A stretch of DNA of 64,000 nucleotides, taken from assembly GCA_026936325.1 (NCBI GenBank), contig JAPTHN010000001.1, positions 73,898,380 through 73,962,379 of the forward strand. The letters are read 5' to 3'. Below the pieces are notes generated by a model. That model saw nothing but the letters and a program-made list of their open reading frames with translations. It searched no databases and was not told the origin of the DNA. Both the position numbers and the translations under genes were made by a program. Position 1 is the first letter of the stretch. Every line of letters starts with the position of its first letter. The stretch is from Platynereis dumerilii (lineage: Eukaryota > Annelida > Polychaeta > Phyllodocida > Nereididae). Shown in pieces: positions 1-9,648 of the stretch.

Positions 1-70
1 ATGGGACATTGAATGGAGGCGGGTTGTATCCAGTATTCTATGCTGGGACAACTGAAAGACCCTGGGAGGA
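1..70 (+). repeat. SINE-2 fragment (middle part)
   Basis: The first ~70 bases match, with few differences, 59121-59190, the middle of the full-length SINE-2 copy at 59032-59318. Both carry GGAGGCGGGTTGTATCCAG and CAACTGAAAGACCCTGGG. The tRNA-like head would lie left of the window, so the full extent is unknown. Confidence 0.8.
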
Positions 71-433
71 CACCACAAAAGACCCCAGGCAAAAGACTCG
101 ACCAACACAAAGCAAAGACATCTTGCAACCATTTGATGAAATTCACAGGCCTTCCTGACTGGACCTTTTAATGCAGGTTTTATGTTACTGTCCAAATAAG
201 AAACTTAATACAATCTTGCTTTTTTTTTTTTCGACCGACCACTTCACCATCAACACAACGTCATAACTAGAATTAAGTGCATGAAATGCACAAAGTACCT
301 GCTAGCTATACCAGACTGCATTTAGAGATCATATGCAACAGTAGCAGGGGGTCGGCAGCTATTGGCGGAATGCATTATAGGGTGCACTATCTTGCCCTAT
401 ACAATATCCCCAGTGAGTGAGTTCACCCCTGTG

Positions 434-617
434 AACATGTTCGCAATCCATACCCACAGGCCCATATCTGTACCAAATTTCATAATTTTAAGGGAAATAT
501 TAAGGTCACAATGGGCACTTCAAGAATGAAGAAAGATGGCCGCTATCTTGGATTTCTCAACATGTTCCTGATCCATACCCACAGGCCAATACCAGTACTA
601 AATTTCATAACTGTAAG
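434..617 (+). repeat. Two-copy direct repeat, ~125 bp period
   Basis: The stretch starting AACATGTTC at 434-492 recurs at 559-617. Both copies include ATCCATACCCACAGGCC followed by a block reading ..ACTAAATTTCATAA or ..ACCAAATTTCATAA. It is diverged and of unknown family, and sits just 5' of the reverse-transcriptase fragment. Confidence 0.6.
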
Positions 618-620
618 TAA

Positions 621-1028
621 GACTTTCTAAAAGACAGAATCCAGAAGGTAGTTATAAAAGACAGTAAGTCGAAATCCAGGGGGGTCACCTCAGGTATCCC
701 ACAGGGAAGTGTTTTGGGTCCAATTATGTTTAGTATTTATATAAATGACCTCCCCAATGTGGTAGATTCATGTGTAAAAATTTTTGCTGATGACACAAAA
801 TTATTCAACAGCATTATGAATATAAATCAGTACCACCAACTCCAATCTGACTTAGAAGCCCTCCATACATGGTCTACCAAGTGGCAACTAAATTTTAATG
901 AAGACAAATGTAAGATAGTGCATTATGGGAACAACAACCCTGGTCACACCTACGAACTTTCATGTCATCCTATCACTGTGTCCCAAGTTCAAATCCAGCT
1001 CTGTCCTTGTTACCTAAACCTATGTTAG
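621..1028 (+). pseudogene. LINE reverse-transcriptase fragment
   Basis: An open frame from 621 to the stop at 1026-1028 reads as the middle of a non-LTR retrotransposon reverse transcriptase. It shows the block GIPQGSVLGP, then IYINDLP, the catalytic FADD box (normally YADD/FADD) and the WQLNFNEDKCK segment that follows the palm in LINE enzymes. An in-frame stop lies just upstream (618-620). The fragment is ~135 codons, against 900 or more for a whole LINE ORF2, and no endonuclease or 3' tail is seen, so it is a dead piece. The motif style fits the CR1/jockey side of the LINE tree, but clade assignment needs a phylogeny. It is immediately followed by a SINE-1 tail. Confidence 0.85.
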
Positions 1029-1032
1029 ACAG

Positions 1033-1125
1033 CAGTTTCAATCATCCTTTGCCTCATTATCCTCACCCTTTCCTAATTGATCTACCAAGGGCATAAATAC
1101 AGGATGTGAAGTACCAGTCACCCAT
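1033..1125 (+). repeat. SINE-1 3' part (head missing)
   Basis: Matches the 3' half of the SINE-1 copies at 53052-53257 and 53495-53700: a TTTCAATCATCC.TTTGCCTCATT block, then a CATAAATACAGGATGTGAAG block, then CACCCATC. The tRNA-like A and B boxes are absent, so this is a 5'-truncated copy. Confidence 0.75.
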
Positions 1126-2159
1126 CATGATATTGTAGCTTGAAACAAACATCTTAGATCACATTCTTGTTTGATTGAGGGGGGGGGATTGCTCTACTAG
1201 CACCCTCCCCCTCCCCACCTCCTGCATGCCTTCTTTCATGGTAGTATGTAAGTTATAGTTTTACTTAATGCAATGTAACTCTAAACAATGTGGTAAACAT
1301 ATATATATATATATATGTGCCTTCTACTAGGGGATTTTAAAAATCCAGATGTGACTCATCGAAGGGGTAACAAAGGGACTGGGCTATAACAGGTCATGTT
1401 GAGGTTTGTGGTTGAATTAACACCCCATTTGGCCAAGATTGTGACCCCCCCCCCCATGTTGGAGGTAACGGGGGGGGGGCTGAAATATCACACGTGTGTA
1501 TGCTATGTCGCTGCAAATAATGTGTTTCTTTTGATCTGAGAGTGGCACTTCAAAAAGTCCTAAACTGCACGTCCTAAAGTGCAGCTGTCAACTGTCTTGA
1601 TAAACCATGAACTGAAACAAGCGATATGCGACTCCATGTGGATAATCTAGGAACCAATTGAAAGGTGTGACAAGGGGACCCCTTGACTTCCGTTACAGAA
1701 AAGAGACCAGCAAGAAAACCTGCTGTAGCTCCGCTAGCAGGTAACTAATCTAATTTATTTTGCATTGCAAGCTACCATCGACCAGTTAAATCGCTCAAGC
1801 CAATTGGATTTCATCAACCAAGAAACAAATCTGACAGAAATTCCTGGAAATCTACGAAAGACTTGACCGGTGGAAAATAAAGGCGTCTGACAACGATTTG
1901 ATGAAATTTACAGGCATTCGACAAGACCTTTTAATACCAGTTTTTAAGATCTTACCCTTTTTAAAATGACTTGAAATTTACTGTCCATATGTCATTCAAC
2001 GAGTGTGAAATGATCAGAGATCGAATATGACCAGAGACCAGACTTGACCAGAGACCAGATTTTGCCTCAGGTCAATGATGACTAAGACTTGACTGGTTGT
2101 CAGAATGCAACCACTCCGCCACTCATCATTTAAAACAATCTGTCATTTTAAGAAGCATT
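1126..2159. other. Gene-free stretch
   Basis: No coding signal found. It holds short G- and C-runs (about 1180-1210 and 1446-1480), a (TA)n run near 1301-1316, and the flank of the next element. Confidence 0.6.
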
Positions 2160-2997
2160 TTAAGGTGACTCAAGCGTGGTAGTTTGATCATACAGATTTT
2201 TCTAAAATTTTGCACAGGTAGTCTATGGGAACCATACATTCCAAAAATGAAAAATAAAAAAATTTCACCGACTCGTTTGGTTGCCATGGTAACAGCATGT
2301 TTGGCCTGATGACTGCTTAAAAGTTATAAATTGAGTTTTTGGTTATGTACCACAGAATAAAGCATTACATGCATTTGTCACACAAAAATGTCAGAAATGT
2401 CTTCCCATGGATGTAAACCAATACATTTGCCACAAATTTGAAGAAAAAGGTTAAAATACTCTTTTCTGTAAGAGCTCAAAGGGCACCAACACACTAATTA
2501 ATTGCAGATTTTGCATGCATCAATTTTGGCAGTAATCAAATTTTAGGAAAACGATCATACAGATTTTTTTTTAAATTTGCATATATCATAAACAGGTTAT
2601 TGTCAAACAAATGTCCAAAAATAAAAAAATTTCACCGAGTCGTTTTTTAACTGCAGTACCATGACTATGCCAATGTCAATTTAAAGAAATAAAGACAATT
2701 TTAGACACAGTTGACTGAAATTAGTTGAGAAAATTCTTTTGATAAAGACGAGAAGCTGAAACTTTGAATTAGCATAGAGTAGGTGTTACTGCATTCAATA
2801 AAAAAATAATTATGCTTCTAGCTGCATTAGATCTCATTTAAATAGCAAATTACTGGCTGCCATGCTGTTAAAAAAAAGAGAGCAGAAAATGGTAACGTCA
2901 CAACTTTTTCAGGGCCTGCAGCAGTGGTGACGCTATGTTGCTAGGCAACCAGGCTGCTCAGAAGTATGTGCAGTGTACCACGCATGAGTCACCTTAA
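2160..2997. mobile_element. TTAA-flanked non-autonomous TIR DNA element
   Basis: The ends are inverted copies of ~18-22 bp. After the left TTAA (2160-2163) the element reads GGTGACTCAAGCGTGGTA; before the right TTAA (2994-2997) the reverse complement reads GGTGACTCATGCGTGGTA, one mismatch. The duplicated TTAA resembles a piggyBac-type target site, although the terminal bases are not the usual piggyBac CCC-type, so superfamily is uncertain. The body (~830 bp) has no coding frame. It contains an internal direct repeat: 2186-2278 and 2553-2648 share GATCATACAGATTTTT and a TTTCACCGA.TCGTTT end. Confidence 0.7.
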
Positions 2998-3846
2998 TTA
3001 AATTCCAAAAGCCAAAATGTGTAGTGGCACAGGCCCCTACTATCACCAGTCCCTGGTCACAAACTCTTGTCAAACGAACATTTCAATCACAGGCTTCAAC
3101 CATTTAGGATTACATTTGTCGTTGTACATCAATGAATCAAACAAAGTGTACCATTTTAAAAATTTAGATTCCAAAATAATAAGCTTCTCCTACGGCCACT
3201 CCACCAACCATGCAACGTAATTTGAAAGAGTTGTTCAGCAAGGTAGGCAGTAATCATGAAAGATTTTTCAGAGGTACTTCAGAGAGAGGTGAACACTACA
3301 AAATTAATACAATGTATACAACATCATTTATTCGCATTCATAGACTACAAGCAACAAGACAGTCATATAGATCATGTAGATATTAGATTTATAATACTTC
3401 TGCACATGATTAAATAATACTACAGAGAGCGGAGAACAGACTCCGTGTGACAAAGGCCTATTGTAATTATATAAATCTTTGAACAACATAATTTTAACAA
3501 TCGGAGTCATAGGTATAAGTTTCTACAAAAGCAATGAGAACAAAATAACTGAAAACACTTAGGTTTGTTATAACATCAGGAATATTCCAAATAGGACTTA
3601 ACTGAATAACATATAAAATACATAAGAATAACAATTCTTCAGCTAATATCAGAAGCACATGTAAACTGGCAAATGCACATGTTTGAACATACGATTATAC
3701 AACTACACTGTAAATATTCATATCAATAAAGACAATAATATAACAACAATATTCAGAGATCTGACAGTTTTGTTTTGCCGCACAAGTAGCAAAGGGGCCA
3801 AAAACCGGTAGCATAAAATTGGAAAGTATACGTACAAAATTGGAAA
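2998..3846. other. Gene-free stretch
   Basis: AT-rich DNA with no supported gene. The short frames here (for example 3017-3220 plus and 3328-3510 minus) show no recognisable domain and look like chance. It may include distal 3'UTR of the minus-strand gene at 5212-7356, but no end signal could be fixed. Confidence 0.5.
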
Positions 3847-4045
3847 TAAGGCCACACATAATTGATTCTTAGCTTCGCGGACCCGCCGACACAGTAGATT
3901 TCCTGCCGATGGAAAAAAAAAATTGAAAAAAAAAATTATAAAATTTTTTTTTTCACCTTTTTTTTTTTTTTGTCCTACCGACCGACCCTAGAAAAAGTGC
4001 CTTGAGAGGATCCGAGAAGCTAAAGATCAATTAAGTGTGGCCTAA
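3847..4045 (+). mobile_element. Harbinger-like MITE, copy 1
   Basis: Element 3850-4042, 193 bp, flanked by the 3-bp duplication TAA (3847-3849 and 4043-4045). It begins GGCCACACATAATTGATTCT and ends with the near inverse (..AGATCAATTAAGTGTGGCC), a TIR of ~33 bp running to the TCCGCGAAGCT / TCCGAGAAGCT block. The centre is an A-run followed by a T-run that can fold back, then TCCTACCGACCGACCCTAG. A TWA target site with a short TIR is the hallmark of PIF/Harbinger elements; no transposase is encoded. Other copies are at 18837, 34549, 45863 (reversed) and 60423. Confidence 0.85.
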
Positions 4046-5211
4046 TGGCCTATAATATAAACAGCACTGTTTCACCGAAAGATTATCTAAAGAATACTTA
4101 CGGTGTGTCTGCAAGCTCAAATAATAAGTTTCTTGTCCTGAATTAAGTGTTTAGAAATTGACAGAAAATATTGTTTATCTTCCTACTTGGTTAATGTTTA
4201 ATATTTTGTCTAGTTGATGTTTAATTCAAAAAATTTCTTTATGAATTTATTTTCTTCAGAGCTTCAGATAACTTTCAGATTAATGATGTTTTCGGTAAAT
4301 TATGGTGTTTCTCCTTGATATTAAATATGAATTTGAAGATAAACGATTCTGTGTCGGGTCACATAATAACTTGTATCAATGCAACCTAACAGATTAGGTC
4401 TCTCTTTAATTTACCAGTAGGATGGGTAGTTGGTATTTTCCAATTTCCGCAAAACTTGTTAGTCTATTCCTGTTCTGAAATGACGTTTTTTTCCAAATCA
4501 AGAATATCTTTTTATGTTGGATAATTCTTCATCCTTTTTATATTGAAAAACGCTTTTTTCAACATTCAAAAATATAATACCGGGGTATGTTGAACATCAG
4601 ATCTTGCCTATTTTTTCTGTCCACCATCCACTGTAACTTAATCATCATCTCAGCATAGATACTTTGGAGTTAGGGCTAGGATCAGTCCATCCTTCTTTCT
4701 TTCCACTCTTTATCATCATACTTTTCAGTTTTGAAAATCTTTCATTTCTGTATTACTACTAGACATGCTTCCAGCTTTTCCTTTTTGTTTATGTATATTA
4801 GTCGGCGATTAGTTTTTAGCAGGCATGTAATTTTTTTTCATAATTCAGTTGGGACTATGATTTCCATGATTGTTTTGTTGAACTTTCCAAGACTTGAAAA
4901 TTTCGCATACTTTTGGCAATTTTCCTCCATTACACATTTGTTGCATGATTGCGTAGAATCCTGTACAACGTAGGAGCATTATCATCGACAAAGCAATATG
5001 TACACATACATTTGTAGGATTGAAACGCAGATGATTTTACAAGAACAGCATTCATGAATCATGAGAACTTGAGAAGAGAAGCAATTTAACATTTCACATA
5101 TAATTCTCCATTCCAGCATGTAGAGCATTTTTAACTAGAAGTGTCTTGTAAGTCTGTGGTAAGTCTTCATTCATGGCATCAATGGACTGGATCAAGCAGC
5201 AAGTGGCAGAA
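4046..5211. other. Gene-free stretch, probably 3'UTR of the minus-strand gene
   Basis: No coding frame with recognisable content. It lies directly downstream of the stop of the minus-strand gene at 5212-7356. A minus-strand AATAAA occurs at 4251-4246, a possible polyadenylation signal, which would give a ~960-nt 3'UTR; this is inference. Confidence 0.4.
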
Positions 5212-7356
5212 TCAGTAAGCGTTGTAGTAATCATAACCGCGACTAGATTCATCTTTTCTGTAGCTGGAGGAGCTAGGGCGCTCCCATGAGCCGTAGGAGT
5301 CGGCACGGTATTCTTTTCCATAACTGTCTCCATAGCTGTCGTAGGTATCCCCATGGCCTCCGCCGTCCCTCCTGTAGTCATAGTCTTGCGTTGAAGTGTT
5401 AGCGGCCGTGTGCTGAGACACACGACTGCTGTCAAATTTAGAAGTGATCTTTCGTATTTCGTTCACGCATTGTCGAATGTCATCCCCTACTCCTCTCACG
5501 ATTATTGTGTCATCATTGCAAATCACACGCACCTGGAACTGGTCCTGGAGCATTGAGCGTGTGGCTCCCTTCCTGCCAATCACCATGCCAACCTTTCTTT
5601 CATCTATTGGAATTACAACCTTTTCACCCTGTTTTGCCATATCAGGGCTCATGGCTTGCTCGTCCAAGTCCTTTGCGATCTCCATCGCAGCTTGGTCTGT
5701 CAGGTGGAACCCATTGCCGTCCGCACGCAAGATTTCTTTCAGAGTGTAAGGTTCCAGGCGTTTGAGAAACAAAGCATGCTTGGCATCCGATCTGATTCCT
5801 TCATTGACCTTCATCACCTCGGCTATTACTCGGTCGCTGTTTCCGATTCTTGTGGGTGGGATTTCAGAGATCAAGGCATGTGTACCCGTCCAGGTACAGA
5901 TACTCTTGCCAACTGCATGGAGCCTCTTAGCCACTTCGCTACCATCCTCGCCACGACGGATATTATTTGACCCCAGCATGATGATCACTTGGTCCTGGTC
6001 AATGATTTTCTCAAATAAGGATTTAGTCTGAACTGCTTCTTCAAGATCATCCACTCTTTGCATTCCTGTAATTGCTGTCCAAACCTTTTTGGAATTCTTC
6101 GACAAATGTGGGAGAATATATTTTCCATTTGTGTCTCCGATCAACCCAATTTTCACAGGCTTATCGGGCTTATCTGACTGCTGTCGCTCGCTGCTACTCT
6201 TCTTGCGATCGTAAGAATAGTTAGAGAACCGTCCACTTGTCGATCCTTCCGATTTCTTTGGTTCAACCCACTCGTCCACAACTTGCAACTTCTCTGCTGT
6301 AGGGGATTGGGATCCACTGTCGGTTCTCTGCCGCTTTGAAGTGGATGCCTCAGTGGAATCCTTCGTGTCTAATTCTGCAACTGATCTTTTCTCGCCACTT
6401 TGTTGTTGTTTGGAAAGACGTTCTAATTTCTTTTCCTGGAGAGAATTTCTCATTTTGAGGTCCTCCGTGTACGATTTGTATTCGTTCACAGATTCTTGTA
6501 GGGCTTTAATCTTTTTCATCGAAGATTCCACCTTGTCATCCAGTTCATTGATTCTCCTTCTCAGTCTAACTTTGTCATTCTCCAGAGCTGAGTTACTCCT
6601 TTTAAGCTTTTCCAATTTATCCCTCAATTCGATGTTTTCTTGCATCATATCTTCCTGGTTTTCACGCATGATTTTCATATTTTTCTCCATCTCGGAAGCT
6701 CGCTCTGCTTTCAGGCTGCTCAGCTTCTTTGCATTATCAACTTCACCTTCCAACTTTTTGGCCTCCTTCTCACTGTCCTTCACCTTCTTCAGTTCATCCT
6801 CCTGGCTTCTGAGACGTCTCTTTAACTTGTCTATCTCATATTTGTAATCCTTAATCGAGCGGTTGGCTTCGTCTAACATCTCTTTTGATAAAGCATTGAT
6901 CTTTTTCAGTTCTGTTATTCTTTCTTCCACCAGCCCAGAAGGGGCCTTGCTGGCAGCACTAGACTTCGCCGCTGGGCTGCTTCCCGACTTGCTGGAAGCA
7001 CTAGACTTTGCCGCTGGACTGCTTCCTGACTTGGAGGGTGACTTTGTATCAGAATTTTTACTGGCATCTTTAACACTACTTCTTGTCATCCTTTTTGGAC
7101 CTTCCTCTTCTTTAACAATGACAACATCACTGGAATTGCTTTCAGTATCTGTTGCCTTAACCTGATCCGTTTCTGTATTTGTTTTAGTTTCACTTTCTTT
7201 AGATTCTTTTAAGTTGCTTTCATTAGAATCGTTTTCGGTTGAATTGGTATCTTTTGTTTCTGTCTGATCTTCTTTAGTTTGCCCATTTTCTTGAGTTTCA
7301 GGTTTATTTTCTTCTGTTGTGGTATTATCAACTTCTTTGGTTTCTGTCGTAGCCAT
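5212..7356 (-). CDS. Coiled-coil + SGNH-like + KH-domain protein (unrecognised)
   Basis: One uninterrupted 714-codon frame. The start at 7356 sits in a good Kozak setting (AAAATGG) and the stop is TGA. I do not recognise the protein as a named family. Parts in order: residues 1-85 acidic, Thr/Glu/Asn/Lys-rich with a possible SUMO site (VKEE, 81-84); 87-140 basic Ser/Pro/Ala-rich with SGSSPAAKSSA twice (110-120, 124-134); 143-318 heptad-rich coiled coil; 320-400 Ser-rich linker with a basic KRQR patch (341-344); 402-568 SGNH-hydrolase-like fold, with block I as GDT (407-409), block III as LGSNN (461-465) and block V as NGFHLT (548-553); 578-638 type I KH domain with the GRKG loop (594-597); 655-714 Tyr/Gly/Arg/Ser-rich tail. 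The usual Ser of block I is Thr and the Asp three residues before the His is Asn, so esterase activity is doubtful. Inference: a nuclear or granule RNA-binding scaffold. The intronless frame is odd beside neighbours with ~100-bp exons. Confidence 0.85.
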   Translation of the reverse strand: MATTETKEVDNTTTEENKPETQENGQTKEDQTETKDTNSTENDSNESNLKESKESETKTNTETDQVKATDTESNSSDVVIVKEEEGPKRMTRSSVKDASKNSDTKSPSKSGSSPAAKSSASSKSGSSPAAKSSAASKAPSGLVEERITELKKINALSKEMLDEANRSIKDYKYEIDKLKRRLRSQEDELKKVKDSEKEAKKLEGEVDNAKKLSSLKAERASEMEKNMKIMRENQEDMMQENIELRDKLEKLKRSNSALENDKVRLRRRINELDDKVESSMKKIKALQESVNEYKSYTEDLKMRNSLQEKKLERLSKQQQSGEKRSVAELDTKDSTEASTSKRQRTDSGSQSPTAEKLQVVDEWVEPKKSEGSTSGRFSNYSYDRKKSSSERQQSDKPDKPVKIGLIGDTNGKYILPHLSKNSKKVWTAITGMQRVDDLEEAVQTKSLFEKIIDQDQVIIMLGSNNIRRGEDGSEVAKRLHAVGKSICTWTGTHALISEIPPTRIGNSDRVIAEVMKVNEGIRSDAKHALFLKRLEPYTLKEILRADGNGFHLTDQAAMEIAKDLDEQAMSPDMAKQGEKVVIPIDERKVGMVIGRKGATRSMLQDQFQVRVICNDDTIIVRGVGDDIRQCVNEIRKITSKFDSSRVSQHTAANTSTQDYDYRRDGGGHGDTYDSYGDSYGKEYRADSYGSWERPSSSSYRKDESSRGYDYYNAY

Positions 7357-7927
7357 TTTCCTGTGAAATGCATAATTTTTCAGTTATTGTATGCTGCCTA
7401 CACATTTACAAAACTGCTAGGGGACTGTTCAGAATTAAACAAAGGATATCACTTGCTACATAGCCACAACATTGCACTACGTACGGGGAATAGGACTGAC
7501 ATGTTTAATCAAGAAAAATATATTCTTCATCAATTTTAATTTAAAAGAAATCACCCCTCAATTGAAACTGACAACAGCTTCAGGGTATATATAACCTTGC
7601 CACTCAATATAACAAGAGAATTTGGTGTTCCCAAGAGTAAAGTTAGTCTACCTATAATTATGAAGTTCTTAAAGGGATGCTTTGTGTCTCTCCAGCATGA
7701 CGTCGCAGTGGAGAACGATACTCAAGCCTTGCACTAAGAGCTTACCCTCGCCAGCGACGTGGTCTCCGAACCCTCGGATTTGCTCATGTATATTTTTCGT
7801 GCAAAACATCTTCTTGTTCTGCATGCCATGCATGGCCGACCCTCACCTACCTCAGTGTGTCGCACCCCAGATCTGCAACCAGATGCCCTAAATTTACCTG
7901 CAAGTCTGCTGCATATCGGGGTGACAA
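7357..7927. other. Upstream region of the minus-strand KH gene
   Basis: Non-coding DNA 5' of the start at 7356. It presumably holds the 5'UTR and promoter of that gene. I see no clear TATA box or other decisive element. Confidence 0.4.
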
Positions 7928-8078
7928 GTCAACTAGGCGACAAACCAACCAGGCGACACCAATCCTTTCCAACTAGGTGACAAAATTTGGCTGTCCAAAA
8001 TGAGTAGCCTAGTTGGTAGTAGTTTGTCACATGGTTGGTTGTCACCTAGTTGGTAGTGTTGTCTGTCGCCTAGTTGAC
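7928..8078. mobile_element. Foldback element built of inverted 13-bp units
   Basis: A 151-bp palindromic element. The left end GTCAACTAGGCGACA (7928-7942) is perfectly inverted at the right end (8064-8078). Inside, the left half carries three forward units of the type CAACTAGGYGACA (two exact, one CAACCAGGCGACA) and the right half about four reverse units. No target duplication is obvious and nothing is encoded. Superfamily unknown. Confidence 0.7.
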
Positions 8079-8931
8079 CGGCAATCCATATCGGATGTAT
8101 ATACCACAAATCCCGACGGGCAACTGTCGCCAAATGCCAATCCAGGATTAACATGATTGACTGGACTAATCATGGACAGCATCACATTGTGATGATTATC
8201 AGTATTAACAGCTGCAGCATGAGTGAACATGTGCTTGTGTGAAACCGAAAGTCTGATGAACCCATGCAGCTTCATGCAATTTGATGCAGATTGCACTCCT
8301 TCGCTATTTGCGGCATTCTGAACAGCCCACTAGCAGCTACAGCTAATTGTTACTCGTCCTACCTATGACTGAGCCATTATTTATCTATCAGACTTCCCAA
8401 ATTCATGACCAAGTTTACCTGCACGTTCCTCCAATCTTTCGCAAAATGCAAAATGGCGCCAACGAAAGAAAAATGCGACAGGAGGCGCTAAAAACAATTT
8501 TCAATTTCTTCTTGCCATCTTGTGATTAACCAGAGAACTACTCTGATTTGTGGAAAATGGGCAAGAAGTTGAGTTAGACCTACAATTCTCCAATTTCCCA
8601 GATACTGGATCTTTCCAGAAGTGGCCATGGTATTGAGAAGGTATAAGTAATGTATAAGTGAATAGCTGAACCAGTGAATCAGTTGGTGCAGGGTACAGGG
8701 TTGCTGTTTACCAGGGATCTCTGCTGTAATTTGTAAACAATCCCATTTCTGTGAGCACTGCCAAGGCAGTTCACTCACCACTGCTTATTCAGCAACTCAA
8801 ATTGAAAAGTCACTGTGACCCTCTCAGTCAAAGTGACTGGATTGGTGTTAGTCTCATAGCTATGAACATTGTGATGTGTGTGAAGATATAGATCTGCTGA
8901 ATAGATCTACCATGCATCAATTACTCAATCT
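8079..8931. other. Gene-free stretch
   Basis: No gene or structured repeat that I can support; the short frames have no domain-like content. Confidence 0.5.
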
Positions 8932-9170
8932 GATTCTGAGGCTCTGGATGGGGTTTTGTGTCCCCCTGTCCCTTGGCCATTTTACTTTTGAGTTCCCTGT
9001 CCCTTTGCAATTTTACTAATGGTACTTTTGAGTTCCCTGTCCCTTAGCGCTGAATGGAGTTTTATGTCCCCCTGTCCCTTGGCAATTTTACTTTTGAATT
9101 CCCTGTCCCTTGATCATTTTACTTTTGAGTTCCCTGTCCCCCATATCCCCCCATCCAGAGCCTCGATTCT
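8932..9170. mobile_element. Small TIR element with 6-bp target duplication
   Basis: Element 8938-9164 (227 bp) starts GAGGCTCTGGATGGGG and ends with its exact inverse CCCCATCCAGAGCCTC. It is flanked by GATTCT on both sides (8932-8937, 9165-9170). The interior is a run of imperfect direct repeats of about 35-45 bp, each with CCCTGTCCCTTgg followed by an ATTTTACTTTTGAGTT-like block. A 6-bp duplication occurs in some hAT-type groups; family not settled. Confidence 0.75.
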
Positions 9171-9314
9171 GAATGGACAAGTCTCATAATTATCATGTTC
9201 AACATGATCCGTTTCCAAGTTCTGCTCTGTAAACGAAAAAGAAAGAATTTTTTTAATATTCTATAATTTGGCGAAGACAATTATCGATACGCAAATATTT
9301 TGGGACACTTGCTG

Positions 9315-9648
9315 GTCTATTGCCCGGGGGAGGGGGGGGTACTCACTCTGAAAAGGTGTATATAGAGGCGCCGCTGGATGATAATGGTTTTTTGGCATTT
9401 TTGGATTAAATGGTCTTGGTTTTTTAGGAATTCAGATTAATTTGGTTGCCCTTTTTACACCCCAACATGTTTGGTACCGTTAGAATCGGCTTGAAAAGAC
9501 GCTTACAATGGTATAAAAATCATAAAGATTAAATTGGTTGTGGATATTTTTACAAAAAGATTAAAATGGTTTGTGGTTTTGGCGTTGGCTTCTGGATTAA
9601 AAAAAGTCCGCAAAGTACCCCCTCCCCCTCCCCCTCCGGGGTCTATTG
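9315..9648. mobile_element. TIR element with perfect 8-bp target duplication
   Basis: Element 9323-9640 (318 bp) begins CCCGGGGGAGGGGGGGGTAC. The inverse of its end reads CCCGGAGGGGGAGGGGGAGG and then ..GGGTACT. The 8-bp sequence GTCTATTG stands on both sides (9315-9322, 9641-9648). The interior is T/G-rich with repeated GATTAAATGGT-like words and has no frame. An 8-bp duplication fits hAT, P or Merlin-type DNA transposons; the C/G-rich termini are distinctive. Confidence 0.8.

Noticed and set aside
714-1028. A working LINE ORF
   Set aside because: Only ~135 codons of the palm region are present, with a stop just upstream and no endonuclease part.
5094-5435. 113-codon minus-strand frame overlapping the KH gene end
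   Set aside because: Out-of-frame reading of the KH gene tail and 3'UTR; no domain, and the 714-codon frame has clear domains to its end.
6341-6847. 168-codon plus-strand frame (and others at 6640-7165)
   Set aside because: Antisense shadow of the Lys/Glu-rich coiled coil at 5212-7356; the Ser/Phe/Leu-rich product is typical of such shadows.
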